A stretch of DNA of 64,000 nt from Amycolatopsis sp. MtRt-6 (GCF_017308975.1 NZ_JADWPD010000043.1:1-64000), one strand, 5' to 3'. Counted from the first letter of the stretch, positions 8,255 to 16,964 are shown. A program made the numbers and translations. Notes: generated from the sequence alone by a model not told the origin.

Positions 8255-8270
8255 AATGGACTAGACCAAT
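8255..8270 (-). promoter_or_regulatory. DasR-like operator (dre) upstream of the chitinase
   Basis: Read on the minus strand the 16-mer is ATTGGTCTAGTCCATT, matching 13 of 16 bases of the Streptomyces DasR consensus ACTGGTCTAGACCACT. It ends about 40 bp before the chitinase start codon. DasR is a GntR-family repressor released by phosphorylated amino sugars, so chitinase induction during chitin breakdown is the expected outcome. The regulator gene itself is not in this window. Confidence 0.75.
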
Positions 8271-8360
8271 CTGAATGTCAAGGAACCCCATCCGAAAGTC
8301 GGGGCGCCCGAAACGGCAGAATGTGACGATCGGATCCAGGCGAAGCAGGAGCGTGTTGCA

Positions 8361-10736
8361 GTGAGCGTGTCGGTCGAGCAGAAGATCGCCGAAGAACTGG
8401 GCGTGCGCGAAGGACAGGTCAAGGCCGCCGTCGAACTGCTCGACGGCGGGTCGACCGTGCCGTTCATCGCCCGCTACCGCAAGGAAGTCACCGGCATGCT
8501 CGACGACGCGCAGCTGCGCACGCTCGAGGAGCGGCTGCGCTACCTGCGGGAACTCGACGAGCGCCGGCTCGCCGTGCTCGAATCCATCCGCAGCCAGGGC
8601 AAGCTCGACGAGGCCCTCGAGGCGTCGATCCTCGCCGCGGACACGAAGTCGCGGCTGGAGGACATCTACCTCCCCTACAAGCCGAAGCGCCGCACGAAGG
8701 CGATGATCGCGCGCGAAGCGGGTCTCGAGCCGCTGGCCGACGGCCTGCTCAACGACCCTTCGACGGATCCGCAGGCCGCCGCCGCGGTGTTCGTCGACGC
8801 GGACAAGGGCGTCGCGGACGCGCAGGCCGCCCTCGACGGCGCCCGCGCGATCCTCGTCGAGCGCTTCGCCGAGGACGCCGACCTCATCGGCGACCTGCGG
8901 GAGAAGATGTGGGGCCAGGGCCACCTGGTCGCCAAGGTGCGCGCGGGCAAGGAGGAGGAAGGCGCGAAGTTCTCCGACTACTTCGACTTCTCCGAGCCGT
9001 ACACCAAGCTCCCCTCGCACCGGATCCTCGCGATGCTGCGCGGCGAGAAGGAGGAGGTTCTCGACCTCACGATGGCGCCGGACGAGCCTTCGGACGAACC
9101 GCAGGTCGGCCCGACGGAGTACGAGCAGCGCATCGCCGCCAAGTTCGGCATCACCCAGCAGGGGCGCCCGGCCGACAAGTGGCTCGGCGACACGGTCCGC
9201 TGGGCGTGGCGCACCAAGATCCTCCTCCACCTGGGCATCGACCTGCGGATGCGGCTGCGCCAGGCGGCCGAGGACGACGCCGTCCGCGTGTTCGCGGCCA
9301 ACCTGCGCGACCTGCTGCTCGCCGCGCCGGCCGGCACCCGCGCCACCATGGGCCTCGACCCGGGCTTCCGGACCGGCGTCAAGGTGGCGGTGGTCGACGC
9401 GACCGGGAAGGTCGTCGACACCCACGTCATCTACCCGCACCAGCCGGCGAACAAGTGGGACCAGTCGATCGCCGAGCTGGCGGTGCTGTGCGCGAAGCAC
9501 CGGGTCGAGCTGATCTCGATCGGCAACGGCACGGCGTCGCGCGAGACCGACAAGCTGGCGCAGGAACTGATCAAGAAGCACCCCGAGCTGAAGCTGACGA
9601 AGGCCGTGGTGTCCGAGGCGGGCGCTTCGGTGTACTCGGCGTCGGCGTTCGCTTCGCAGGAACTGCCGAACATGGACGTCTCCCTGCGCGGCGCGGTCTC
9701 GATCGCCCGGCGGCTGCAGGACCCGCTGGCCGAGCTGGTGAAGATCGACCCGAAGTCGATCGGCGTCGGGCAGTACCAGCACGACCTGTCCGAGGTTTCG
9801 CTGTCGCGCTCCCTCGACGCGGTGGTCGAGGACTGCGTGAACGCGGTCGGCGTGGACGTCAACACGGCGTCGGCGCCGCTCCTGACCCGGGTTTCGGGCA
9901 TCACGACGGGCCTGGCGGAGAACATCGTGGCGCACCGCGACACGAACGGGCCGTTCCGCTCCCGGATGGCACTGAAGGAGGTCGCGCGCCTCGGCCCGAA
10001 GGCGTTCGAGCAGTGCGCGGGCTTCCTCCGCATCCCGGACGGCGACGACCCGCTCGACTCGTCGGCGGTGCACCCGGAGGCGTACCCGGTGGTCCGCCGG
10101 ATCCTGTCGAAGACGGGCACCGACATCCGGGCGTTGATCGGCAACACGCGGACGCTGTCCTCGCTGCGCCCGGCCGAGTTCGTGGACGAGCAGTTCGGTC
10201 TCCCGACGGTGACGGACATCCTGTCGGAACTCGACAAGCCGGGCCGCGACCCCCGCCCGGCCTTCAAGACGGCGACGTTCGCCGAGGGCGTGGAGAAGAT
10301 CGGCGACCTCAAGCCGGGCATGCGCCTGGAGGGCGTGGTGACGAACGTGGCGGCGTTCGGCGCGTTCATCGACGTGGGCGTGCACCAGGACGGCCTGGCG
10401 CACGTTTCGGCGCTGTCGAAGAACTTCGTGAAAGACCCGCGGGAGGTCGTGAAGCCCGGGGACATCGTGAAGGTGAAGGTGCTGGAAGTCGACGTGCCGC
10501 GGAAGCGGATTTCGCTGACGCTGCGCCTGGACGACGAGCCGGGCGCCGGCTCGGCCAACCGCGGCGGCGGGGGCGGCGGCCGTGATCGGGGCCAGGGCGG
10601 CGGCGGTGGCGGTGGTCAGCGCCGGGGTGGCGGCGGTGGCGGCGACCGGCGCGGTGGCGGCGGCGGGCGCGACCGGGGCGGCAACGCGAGCGGCTCGATG
10701 GCCGACGCGCTGCGGCGGGCCGGCTTCGGCAAGTAG
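8361..10736 (+). CDS. tex: Tex family protein (S1 RNA-binding transcription accessory protein)
   Basis: 791 residues. It begins KIAEELGVREGQVKAAVELL and PFIARYRKEVTGMLDD, the typical Tex N-terminus. A YqgF-like RNase H fold follows (ATMGLDPGFRTGVKVAVVDATG, about 325-450), then a helix-hairpin-helix region (TRVSGITTGLAENIVAHRD) and an S1 domain (GMRLEGVVTNVAAFGAFIDVGVHQDGLAHVSA, about 650-720). The last 60 residues form a Gly/Arg-rich RGG-like tail, common in actinobacterial versions and likely to bind RNA. Tex associates with RNA polymerase and nucleic acids; its exact job is unsettled. An AGGAG site precedes GTG 8361, and a strong hairpin follows the stop codon. It is a single-gene unit. Confidence 0.93.
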   Translation: MSVSVEQKIAEELGVREGQVKAAVELLDGGSTVPFIARYRKEVTGMLDDAQLRTLEERLRYLRELDERRLAVLESIRSQGKLDEALEASILAADTKSRLEDIYLPYKPKRRTKAMIAREAGLEPLADGLLNDPSTDPQAAAAVFVDADKGVADAQAALDGARAILVERFAEDADLIGDLREKMWGQGHLVAKVRAGKEEEGAKFSDYFDFSEPYTKLPSHRILAMLRGEKEEVLDLTMAPDEPSDEPQVGPTEYEQRIAAKFGITQQGRPADKWLGDTVRWAWRTKILLHLGIDLRMRLRQAAEDDAVRVFAANLRDLLLAAPAGTRATMGLDPGFRTGVKVAVVDATGKVVDTHVIYPHQPANKWDQSIAELAVLCAKHRVELISIGNGTASRETDKLAQELIKKHPELKLTKAVVSEAGASVYSASAFASQELPNMDVSLRGAVSIARRLQDPLAELVKIDPKSIGVGQYQHDLSEVSLSRSLDAVVEDCVNAVGVDVNTASAPLLTRVSGITTGLAENIVAHRDTNGPFRSRMALKEVARLGPKAFEQCAGFLRIPDGDDPLDSSAVHPEAYPVVRRILSKTGTDIRALIGNTRTLSSLRPAEFVDEQFGLPTVTDILSELDKPGRDPRPAFKTATFAEGVEKIGDLKPGMRLEGVVTNVAAFGAFIDVGVHQDGLAHVSALSKNFVKDPREVVKPGDIVKVKVLEVDVPRKRISLTLRLDDEPGAGSANRGGGGGGRDRGQGGGGGGGQRRGGGGGGDRRGGGGGRDRGGNASGSMADALRRAGFGK

Positions 10737-10742
10737 GAGCTT

Positions 10743-10783
10743 GCCGGCAGGCCACCCCGGACGAGCCGGGGTGGCCTGCCGGC
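10743..10783 (+). terminator. Terminator hairpin after tex
   Basis: A perfect 18-bp stem (10743-10760 with 10766-10783) and a 5-base loop start six bases after the tex stop codon and lie between converging genes, so it can serve both strands. Confidence 0.85.
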
Positions 10784-10813
10784 GGTCAAGGAACCCTCAG
10801 CCGCACGGCACCA

Positions 10814-11680
10814 TCAGCAACACTGCAGGATGCATCGCGCTCGGTCGAAACGGCCCGCTTCGAGGTCGTCGGAGCGGATCATCCAGTAGAGCATTCCGGC
10901 GTCGCCCCACATCATGTCGGCGGCTTCGTCGCTGTCGATCTGGGCGAGGAACACCCAGCGGGCCGCCTCCTCGAGCAGCCGGGAATCCCGGTGGTCCCCC
11001 AGCACCTCCCTCGCGACCTCCTTCTCGACCGCGGTCTGGACGGGGTCGGCGAACCCGCCGACCTGGTGGTGCGGCCCCTCCGGGTGCACCTGCCGGACCA
11101 GCAGGCCGAAGACTGCGTCGCCCGTGTAGCTCCCGCGCAGCAGCACCTTTTCGGCCGCCTCGGCGAGGGTCTCGCCCCTCGCGGTCTTCGTCTCGTCGAG
11201 CAGGGCGTGGTAGCTCTTCGGGGCGGTGGCCTCGACCTTGCCGAACAGGTCGCGCGCCGGGTACGGGTCGACGCCCTCGGGTGCCGCCCGCTCGGTGACC
11301 GGAACCCCCGCCGGGACGAAGACCACCCGGGCGGCTTCGACGTCTCCGAACTCCGGGATGTCGTCGGCTGCCCGGCGCTCGGCGTCGAAGTAGAAGAACA
11401 GCAGCGTGCCCGCCTCCGGCAGCGGGATGCTCAGGAACTCCCGCGGCAGCGCGGCGCAGTCCACCGCGGCCACGAAGTCGAGGGGACCCCGCCCCGGCCA
11501 CTCGGGCCACCCGACGTCCTCGGGCAGCATCGGCGCACCACCGATCCGGCCCACCGGCGGGCCGTCGCCCTCGGACACCAGGCGGATGCCCGGCCGGAAC
11601 AAGCCCGTCCACGCGGCAGCCAGCTCGGCGGGCAGCCGCTCGTGGGCGAGGGCACTGAGTCGATCTCTCCAGGACGTCAC
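10814..11680 (-). CDS. DUF1963 (YwqG-like) family protein
   Basis: 288 residues, cytoplasmic, no signal peptide. Features of the DUF1963 family include the opening region with GPPVGRIGGAPMLPEDVGWPEW, the LDFVAAVDCAALP strand pair and GTLLFFYFDAE, then LLRGSYTGDAVFGLLVRQVHPEG and a C-terminal WVFLAQIDSDEAADMMWGDAGMLYWMIR. This family is widespread in actinobacteria with no known biochemical role. It lies 33 bp downstream of the small membrane protein gene at 11714-12118 on the same strand and may be the last member of the acyl-CoA dehydrogenase operon, or be transcribed separately. The C-terminal dipeptide CC is unusual. Confidence 0.8.
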   Translation of the reverse strand: MTSWRDRLSALAHERLPAELAAAWTGLFRPGIRLVSEGDGPPVGRIGGAPMLPEDVGWPEWPGRGPLDFVAAVDCAALPREFLSIPLPEAGTLLFFYFDAERRAADDIPEFGDVEAARVVFVPAGVPVTERAAPEGVDPYPARDLFGKVEATAPKSYHALLDETKTARGETLAEAAEKVLLRGSYTGDAVFGLLVRQVHPEGPHHQVGGFADPVQTAVEKEVAREVLGDHRDSRLLEEAARWVFLAQIDSDEAADMMWGDAGMLYWMIRSDDLEAGRFDRARCILQCC

Positions 11681-11713
11681 CGGGACATCGTGACAGGGGG
11701 GACCGACAAAAAA

Positions 11714-12118
11714 TCACCGAAGCGCGAAGAGACCGGCGGCGAACAACGCCACCGGCACCACCGCGGCCGTCGCGCTGATCAGCCCCAGCCCGCCACTCCA
11801 GCCGGCCGCCGACGCGACCATCCGGCGTACCAGCGCCGCCTCCACCACGGCCGTCAGCAGGAAGCCGAGGCCGACGCTGAAGATCGCCGCCGCGCCCACG
11901 ACCAGCAGGCCCGACGCGGACGCCGCGCCCAGTGGGGCCGCGACCTCCCAGCGCACCACGCCCGCGGCCGCCGCGAGCAGCGCCAGCAGGAGGATGAACG
12001 CCACGAGGAAGCCGCTGCGGGCCGTCGCCGGGTGCGGGCCGCGCGCGAGGAACCAGAAGCCTCCGTCGAGCGCCGCGACCACCACGGCGAGCACCACGAA
12101 CCCGGGCCGGAAGGTCAT
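11714..12118 (-). CDS. Small integral membrane protein, 134 aa
   Basis: Four hydrophobic segments are visible: FVVLAVVVAALDGGFWFLA, GFLVAFILLLALLAAAAGVV, GLLVVGAAAIFSVGLGFLL and GLISATAAVVPVALFAAGLF. A short basic patch LVRR lies between segments three and four. I do not recognise a family. ATG 12118 overlaps the stop of the preceding hydratase-like gene (ATGA), so it is translationally coupled and probably expressed with the acyl-CoA dehydrogenase operon. Confidence 0.7.
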   Translation of the reverse strand: MTFRPGFVVLAVVVAALDGGFWFLARGPHPATARSGFLVAFILLLALLAAAAGVVRWEVAAPLGAASASGLLVVGAAAIFSVGLGFLLTAVVEAALVRRMVASAAGWSGGLGLISATAAVVPVALFAAGLFALR

Positions 12119-12879
12119 GCGGCGAACCGTACTTCCACGCTGCCCAGCTCGCCGAAGTCCGCGATCACGTGACCACCCGCGCGGATCGGGCACGGCGGGG
12201 TCGCCGTGCCCGTCGTCACGATGTCGCCGGGGCGCAGCGCACGGCCGTGGCGGGGCAGCTCCATCGCCAGCCAGTGCAGTGCCAGCCGCGGGTCGCCCAG
12301 CACCAGGCTGCCGCTGCCGCGGGAGAACTCCTCGCCGTCGGCGTGCAGGACCACCGGCCGGCGGGGCAGGTCGAGGTCGCGCCAGCCCGGCACCGGACGG
12401 CCCTCGACGAACCGGCCCGCGCACGCCGCGTCGGCCAGCAGCTGCGGGCCGCCCGCGTGGCGGTGGTCGGTGTAGCGGCTGTCCGGCAGCTCGATCGCCA
12501 GGAACATCGTGTCGACCGCGTCGAGCACCGCGGCCAGCGACGGCGACAACCCCGGGTCGGCCTTGAGCCGGAAGGCGAACTCCGGCTCGGCGACCCCCAT
12601 GGTCATCGTGTCCGCGGGGATCGGCGAACCCTCGACGTGGTGGAACCGCTCGAACACCGCGCCCGGCAGCGGCCCGGGGACGTCGAGGTACTGCCGCGCG
12701 TACGCGGTGGTCGCGGCGATCTTCCAGCCGGACACCGGCCCGGCCAGGTCGGCGAGCGCCGCCTGCGCCGCCATGCCCTCGGCGAGGTCGCACGGGCGGG
12801 CGTCGTCCGGCAGGCCCTCCAGCCGCTTGCCCGTCAGCCACGCGTCCCAGATGAGCTCCGCCGCCCGCTCTCGCTTCAC
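12115..12879 (-). CDS. 2-keto-4-pentenoate hydratase / fumarylacetoacetate hydrolase family protein
   Basis: 254 residues. Family landmarks include the N-terminal helix RAAELIWDAWLTGKRLEGLP, GWKIAATT, the metal-binding acidic segment VAEPEFAFRLKADP, and the C-terminal GDIVTTGTATPPCPIRAGGHVIADFGELGSVEVRF. Relatives hydrate 2-hydroxypenta-2,4-dienoate or decarboxylate 4-oxalocrotonate in aromatic and steroid ring meta-cleavage pathways, using Mg or Mn. The GTG start at 12879 overlaps the preceding stop codon (GTGA), which decides the start over longer in-frame candidates. It sits in an operon with an acyl-CoA dehydrogenase and a deazaflavin-type reductase, consistent with catabolism of an aliphatic or cyclic acid, but the substrate is unknown. 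Confidence 0.85.
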   Translation of the reverse strand: MKRERAAELIWDAWLTGKRLEGLPDDARPCDLAEGMAAQAALADLAGPVSGWKIAATTAYARQYLDVPGPLPGAVFERFHHVEGSPIPADTMTMGVAEPEFAFRLKADPGLSPSLAAVLDAVDTMFLAIELPDSRYTDHRHAGGPQLLADAACAGRFVEGRPVPGWRDLDLPRRPVVLHADGEEFSRGSGSLVLGDPRLALHWLAMELPRHGRALRPGDIVTTGTATPPCPIRAGGHVIADFGELGSVEVRFAA

Positions 12880-13322
12880 GACCGCGATCTTGCCAACCGG
12901 AACACCGGGTGTCGATCGGCTTCCGCCGCGAAGACCCCGGCCGGGTCGGTCAGCTTCGCGTCGAAGAACGGCGCCGTCACCGGGATCTTGCGGACGTAGG
13001 CCCGCAGCACCCGGCCCGCGGTGGCCGCGTCGGGTTCTTCGACCTCCCACGTCTCACGCCGCCGGCCGCGCCACAGCCGGGCCGTCGGGTCGGCACGCAG
13101 GTTGTGCACCCAGCCGACCCGCCCGTACGGCGACACGAGCCAGCGCTCGCCGCCGACCTCGATGACGTTGACCGGAGTGGTCCGGTCCACGCCGCTCCGG
13201 CGCCCCCGCGTGGTGAGCAGGAACCCGGTGCCGCCGTTGATGGGGATCCCGCGCGCCAGCAACGCCGTCACGACGACGTTCGCGGCCTTCCGCGTCACGC
13301 CCAGCCGGTACTTCCGCGCCAT
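12876..13322 (-). CDS. Deazaflavin (F420)-dependent nitroreductase-family protein (DUF385)
   Basis: 148 residues. The sequence has the Ddn/FDOR-A layout: GTGFLLTTRGRRSGVDRTTPVNVIEVGGERWLVSPYGRVGWVHNLRADP, in which the TxGRKSG-like loop, the (V/L)SxxG strand and the W-x-x-N-L-R-A-D-P motif form the cofactor pocket. Members bind F420 (sometimes FAD or haem breakdown products) and reduce quinones or unsaturated compounds. ATG 13322 overlaps the acyl-CoA dehydrogenase stop codon (TGATG); a GTG three bases upstream is equally possible. The 3' end overlaps the hydratase start, so this is the second gene of a coupled operon. Confidence 0.85.
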   Translation of the reverse strand: MARKYRLGVTRKAANVVVTALLARGIPINGGTGFLLTTRGRRSGVDRTTPVNVIEVGGERWLVSPYGRVGWVHNLRADPTARLWRGRRRETWEVEEPDAATAGRVLRAYVRKIPVTAPFFDAKLTDPAGVFAAEADRHPVFRLARSRS

Positions 13323-15028
13323 CACGGCCGCATGGCGTAGACCCCGGAGAGGTCCCGCACCCGCGCCCAGACGTTCTCGAACCGCGCGGCGTCCACCACC
13401 GGCTTGCGCAGCGCGGCCAGGGCGATCGCCTGCTGGGCCCCGGTCGAGCTCGCCTTGCCGTTGAGGTCCACCGCCGCGACGCTGAAGTCCTGCACCAGCA
13501 CGGCGAAGATCTGGTCGACGACCTCGTCGGCCAGGCCGGTGATGCCGGCCTGCTCCAGGATCAGCTGGCCGTAGACGATCAGCGTGAACAGCTCGGTCAG
13601 CGCGAGCCCGAAGTCGAGGTCGGCCTGCTGCGCCTCGTCCGGCGCCGCCTCGGTGAGCAGCTTGACCAGGTAGCCGGCCTGCTCGGTGAACAGCGCGACG
13701 TTCGGGATGTGCGCGGCGTCGGCGTAGGCGGTCTTCCAGTCGTGGAACCGGACCTTCGACAGGCCGCGCGCTGGGCCCTGCCGGAAGAGGAACTCGTCGT
13801 CCGCGGCGTCGGTGCGGGTCGGCACCGGCGCGTACTCCTGCGGCGCGAAGAGGTAGTTCGGCATGAACTTCGCGATCAGCGCCAGGTTGACGGCCACCGT
13901 GCCCTCGAGCTTCGGCAGGCCGTCGATGTCGTTCTTCGACATCGCGAGGTAGGTGTCGGCCTCGAAGCCCTTGGCCGCGACGACGTCGGCGACCAGGCCG
14001 ATCACCTTCTGCGCCTCGGTCGTCACCTTCATCTTGGTGATCGGGTTGAACAGCAGGTAGCGGCGGTCGCCGGAGTTCGCGCTGCGGAAGTAGTCGACGG
14101 CGCGGTCGGAGAACAGCTTCATCGCGGTCAGCCGCGCGTAGGCCTCGACGAACTCGCGGCGCACGTGCGGGAAGTCCGTGACGGGCTTGCCGTAGAGGAC
14201 GCGGTTGTGCGCGTGCGTGATGGCTTCGTACAGCGAGTGCGTCGCCATGCCGATGCCGCCGAAACAGAGGTTGAACTTGCCGATGTTGACGGTGTTCAGC
14301 GCGGCGCTGAAGGCCTCGGCGCCGACGTGCAGGATGTCCTCGGCGCGCACCGGGTAGTCCTCGAGCCGGAACTCGGCGACGTACATCTGCGACGGCACGA
14401 CGTTCTTGACGACGTGGTAGTCCGGGTGCTCGGAGTCGGCGTAGAAGAAGACGTACTGGTCAGGGCCTTCGACGCCGTCGATGCGGCCGAAGACCGACAC
14501 CGTGCGGGCGCAGTTGCCGTTGCCGATGTAGTACTTGGAGCCGGTCGCGCGGTAGCCGTCGCCGTCCTTGGTCAGGACCATGTCGGACGAGTAGATGTCG
14601 GCGCCGTGGTCCTTTTCGGACAGTCCGAACGCGCCGACGCCGCCGGCGTCGAGCGCTTCCGCCGCGCGCTTGCGGGCGGCGTCGTTGGCGCTCTGCCAGA
14701 CCGGGCCGAGGCCGAGGATCGTGACCTGCCACGGGTACCAGTAGTTGAGGCCGTAGAAGCCGAGGATTTCCGACAGCGCGGCGACGCGGGCGGTGTCCCA
14801 GCGCTTGTCCGGGTTGCCGCCGGCGTTCGCGGCCGGCGTCAGGAAGGTCGAGAACAGGCCTTCCTTGCCCGCGAACTCGATGAAGTCCGCGTAGAAGGTG
14901 CGGTTGTGGTAGTCCTCGGTCAGCTTCGCCTTGCCGCGCTGCTCGAACCAGTCGATGGTGGCGCGCAGCAGGCGCCGGGTCTCGGCGTCGAAGTGCGCCG
15001 GGTCGTAGTCGCGCGGGTTCAGCAGCAT
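13322..15028 (-). CDS. Acyl-CoA dehydrogenase family protein, 568 aa
   Basis: The protein is longer than the usual 380-residue acyl-CoA dehydrogenase, like the large FadE-type proteins of actinobacteria. Recognisable segments include GAFGLSEKDHGADIYSSDM and ATGSKYYIGNGNCA in the central beta-domain, and LCFGGIGMATHSLYEAITHAHNRVLYGKPVTDFPHVR leading into the C-terminal helical domain. It should be a FAD enzyme introducing a 2,3 double bond into an acyl-CoA; a catalytic Glu could not be assigned by eye. ATG 15028 is preceded by GAGGAGG. A perfect palindrome in the promoter suggests control by a TetR-type repressor. It leads the operon that continues to at least 11714. Confidence 0.88.
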   Translation of the reverse strand: MLLNPRDYDPAHFDAETRRLLRATIDWFEQRGKAKLTEDYHNRTFYADFIEFAGKEGLFSTFLTPAANAGGNPDKRWDTARVAALSEILGFYGLNYWYPWQVTILGLGPVWQSANDAARKRAAEALDAGGVGAFGLSEKDHGADIYSSDMVLTKDGDGYRATGSKYYIGNGNCARTVSVFGRIDGVEGPDQYVFFYADSEHPDYHVVKNVVPSQMYVAEFRLEDYPVRAEDILHVGAEAFSAALNTVNIGKFNLCFGGIGMATHSLYEAITHAHNRVLYGKPVTDFPHVRREFVEAYARLTAMKLFSDRAVDYFRSANSGDRRYLLFNPITKMKVTTEAQKVIGLVADVVAAKGFEADTYLAMSKNDIDGLPKLEGTVAVNLALIAKFMPNYLFAPQEYAPVPTRTDAADDEFLFRQGPARGLSKVRFHDWKTAYADAAHIPNVALFTEQAGYLVKLLTEAAPDEAQQADLDFGLALTELFTLIVYGQLILEQAGITGLADEVVDQIFAVLVQDFSVAAVDLNGKASSTGAQQAIALAALRKPVVDAARFENVWARVRDLSGVYAMRP

Positions 15029-15044
15029 GGTGGGGCCTCCTCGA

Positions 15045-15058
15045 TTACCGACCGGTAA
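15045..15058. promoter_or_regulatory. Palindromic operator TTACCG-N2-CGGTAA before the acyl-CoA dehydrogenase
   Basis: A perfect 14-bp inverted repeat lies 17 bp upstream of the start codon of the acyl-CoA dehydrogenase gene. This TTACC...GGTAA form is typical of operators bound by TetR-family repressors of lipid-degradation genes. Which regulator binds it is unknown; neither TetR gene in the window is adjacent. Confidence 0.6.
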
Positions 15059-15116
15059 CTTAGCAAGGCTGCGCGAGTGCGGGCAATCTCACTGGGGGTA
15101 GGTCACTCCGGTTGGG

Positions 15117-15254
15117 TACACTGATCATGCGGGCCGCTCAGTTCTGCCTCGGCCCGCTGCTGTTGTCGACTACCACGCGCCGCGGCCGTTGACCGGTCTG
15201 CGCCGGGCAGGACAACCCTTCTCAGGTTATGGAGACCAGGGCACTCCCGTGCCC
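15117..15254 (+). promoter_or_regulatory. Promoter and structured leader of the DEAD-box helicase gene
   Basis: TACACT at 15117-15122 is a good -10 element, implying a leader of about 130 bases before ATG 15263. Just before the start codon, GGGCAC (15239-15244) pairs with GTGCCC (15249-15254) around a 4-base loop. The only ribosome-site candidate is the GGAG upstream of that hairpin, so the hairpin may modulate initiation. DEAD-box helicase genes often have long regulatory leaders; the mechanism here is inferred. Confidence 0.45.
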
Positions 15255-15262
15255 GCACGCTT

Positions 15263-16828
15263 ATGAGCACTTTCGCTGAACTCGGCCTGCCCGTCCCCCT
15301 GGTGGCGGCGCTGGCCACCCAAGGCGTCACCGAGCCCTTCCCCATCCAGGCGGCGACCCTGCCGCACACCCTCGCCGGGCGCGACGTGCTGGGGCGCGGC
15401 CGCACCGGCTCCGGCAAGACGTACGGCTTCGTGCTGCCCGTGCTGGCCCGCCTCGCCGCGGGCCCGACGCGGCGCAGGCCGGGCCGTCCCCGCGCGCTGA
15501 TCCTGGCGCCGACGCGCGAGCTCGCGACGCAGATCGAGGCGTCGATCCTGCCCCTGGCCCGCCCGCTGGGTCTCAAGGCGACGACCATCTTCGGCGGCGT
15601 CAGCGCCAACCCGCAGATCACCCGGTTGCGTGACGGCGTCGACATCGTCGTCGCCTGCCCCGGCCGGCTCGCCGACCACATGCGGTCCGGGCACGTGAAG
15701 CTCGACGCCGTCGAGATCACGGTCCTCGACGAGGCCGACCACATGGCCGACCTGGGCTTCCTGCCGGAGGTCCGGCGGATCATGGACGCCACGCCCGAGC
15801 GCGGCCAGCGGCTGCTGTTCTCGGCGACGCTGGACAACGGCGTGGACGTGCTGGTCAAGCGCTTCATGGACGACCCGGTGCTGCACAGCGTCGACTCGGC
15901 GCAGTCGCCGGTGGCGACGATGGAGCACCACGTCCTGCACCTGGAGGAGACCCACCGGCTGCCGGTGCTGGTCGACCTGACGGCGGCGCCCGGGCGCACG
16001 CTGGTGTTCACGCGGACGAAGAGCCGCGCGAAGGCGCTGACGCGCAAGCTCAACGCTTCGGGTGTCCCGGCGGTGGAGCTGCACGGCAACCTGGGCCAGA
16101 ACGCGCGGACGCGCAACCTCGAGGCGTTCTCGTCCGGGACGGCCCGCACGCTGGTGGCCACGGACATCGCGGCGCGGGGCATCCACGTCGACGACGTCCG
16201 GCTGGTCATCCACGCGGACCCGCCGGTGGAGCACAAGGCGTACCTGCACCGCTCGGGCCGCACGGCGCGCGCCGGGGCGTCGGGCACGGTGGTGACGTTG
16301 ATGACGGACGCGCAGGTCCGCGACGTCCGCGACCTGACGCGCAAGGCGGGCATCAAGCCGACGACGACGCAGCTCGGCCCGGGTCATCCGCTGCTGGCGG
16401 AGCTGGCGCCGGGCGAGCGGACGTTCTCAAAGGCGCCGGCGGTGGACAACCGGCCGAAGAAGGTGTCGGCGACCGGTGCGGCACCGGGTGGCGGCCGCGG
16501 TCGCCGGGGTGCGGCCGGGGCGCCGAAGGAGAACCGGGGCGGCCAGCGTGCGCGGGCGGCCGGGCAGGAGAAGCAGCGTTCGGCCGGGTCCGAGCGGCGG
16601 GGTGCTGCCGCGGACCGGCAGGGTGCCGGCCGTTCCGCTTCGGGTGGTTCACGACGTTCCGGCGGCGCGGCCGCTTCGGGCGGCGCGCGGCGCTCCGGCG
16701 GCGCGGCCGCTTCGGGCGGGGCGCGGCGATCGGACAGCCCCGCCGCGGGCGGCAACCGCCGGTCGGGTTCGGGCGGGGCGGCGGCTTTCTCGTCGGGCAC
16801 TCGCGCGGGCTCGCGCCGCTCGCGCTGA
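15263..16828 (+). CDS. DEAD/DEAH-box RNA helicase with Ser/Gly/Arg-rich tail
   Basis: 521 residues. The Q motif region is FPIQAATLP, Walker A is GRTGSGKT (46-53), motif Ia PTRELATQ, motif II DEAD at 156-159, motif III SAT, and motif VI HRSGRTARAG. This is a complete two-domain RecA-like core of the RhlE/DeaD type, which unwinds short RNA duplexes with ATP and assists ribosome assembly or RNA decay. From about residue 390 the tail is low-complexity, with repeated RRSGGAAASGGA units, likely disordered and RNA-binding. The tail repeats are also repeats at DNA level and could vary in number between strains. A leader hairpin precedes the start and a terminator follows the stop. Confidence 0.92.
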   Translation: MSTFAELGLPVPLVAALATQGVTEPFPIQAATLPHTLAGRDVLGRGRTGSGKTYGFVLPVLARLAAGPTRRRPGRPRALILAPTRELATQIEASILPLARPLGLKATTIFGGVSANPQITRLRDGVDIVVACPGRLADHMRSGHVKLDAVEITVLDEADHMADLGFLPEVRRIMDATPERGQRLLFSATLDNGVDVLVKRFMDDPVLHSVDSAQSPVATMEHHVLHLEETHRLPVLVDLTAAPGRTLVFTRTKSRAKALTRKLNASGVPAVELHGNLGQNARTRNLEAFSSGTARTLVATDIAARGIHVDDVRLVIHADPPVEHKAYLHRSGRTARAGASGTVVTLMTDAQVRDVRDLTRKAGIKPTTTQLGPGHPLLAELAPGERTFSKAPAVDNRPKKVSATGAAPGGGRGRRGAAGAPKENRGGQRARAAGQEKQRSAGSERRGAAADRQGAGRSASGGSRRSGGAAASGGARRSGGAAASGGARRSDSPAAGGNRRSGSGGAAAFSSGTRAGSRRSR

Positions 16829-16837
16829 CTTCAGGCC

Positions 16838-16872
16838 GGCCTGGGCCTTGGCTTCTTGCCAGGGCCCAGGCC
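16838..16872 (+). terminator. Terminator hairpin after the helicase gene
   Basis: A 15-bp stem with one mismatch (16838-16852 with 16858-16872) and a 5-base loop begins nine bases after the helicase stop codon. It lies between converging genes. Confidence 0.8.
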
Positions 16873-16964
16873 GCAACCAGACAGCCCCCACCCGATCCCC
16901 GGGGGGGGCGTCCCCTAGTCCATTCTATCGGTCCTGACCTGCAAAAACGCCCGCCCCGGAAATC

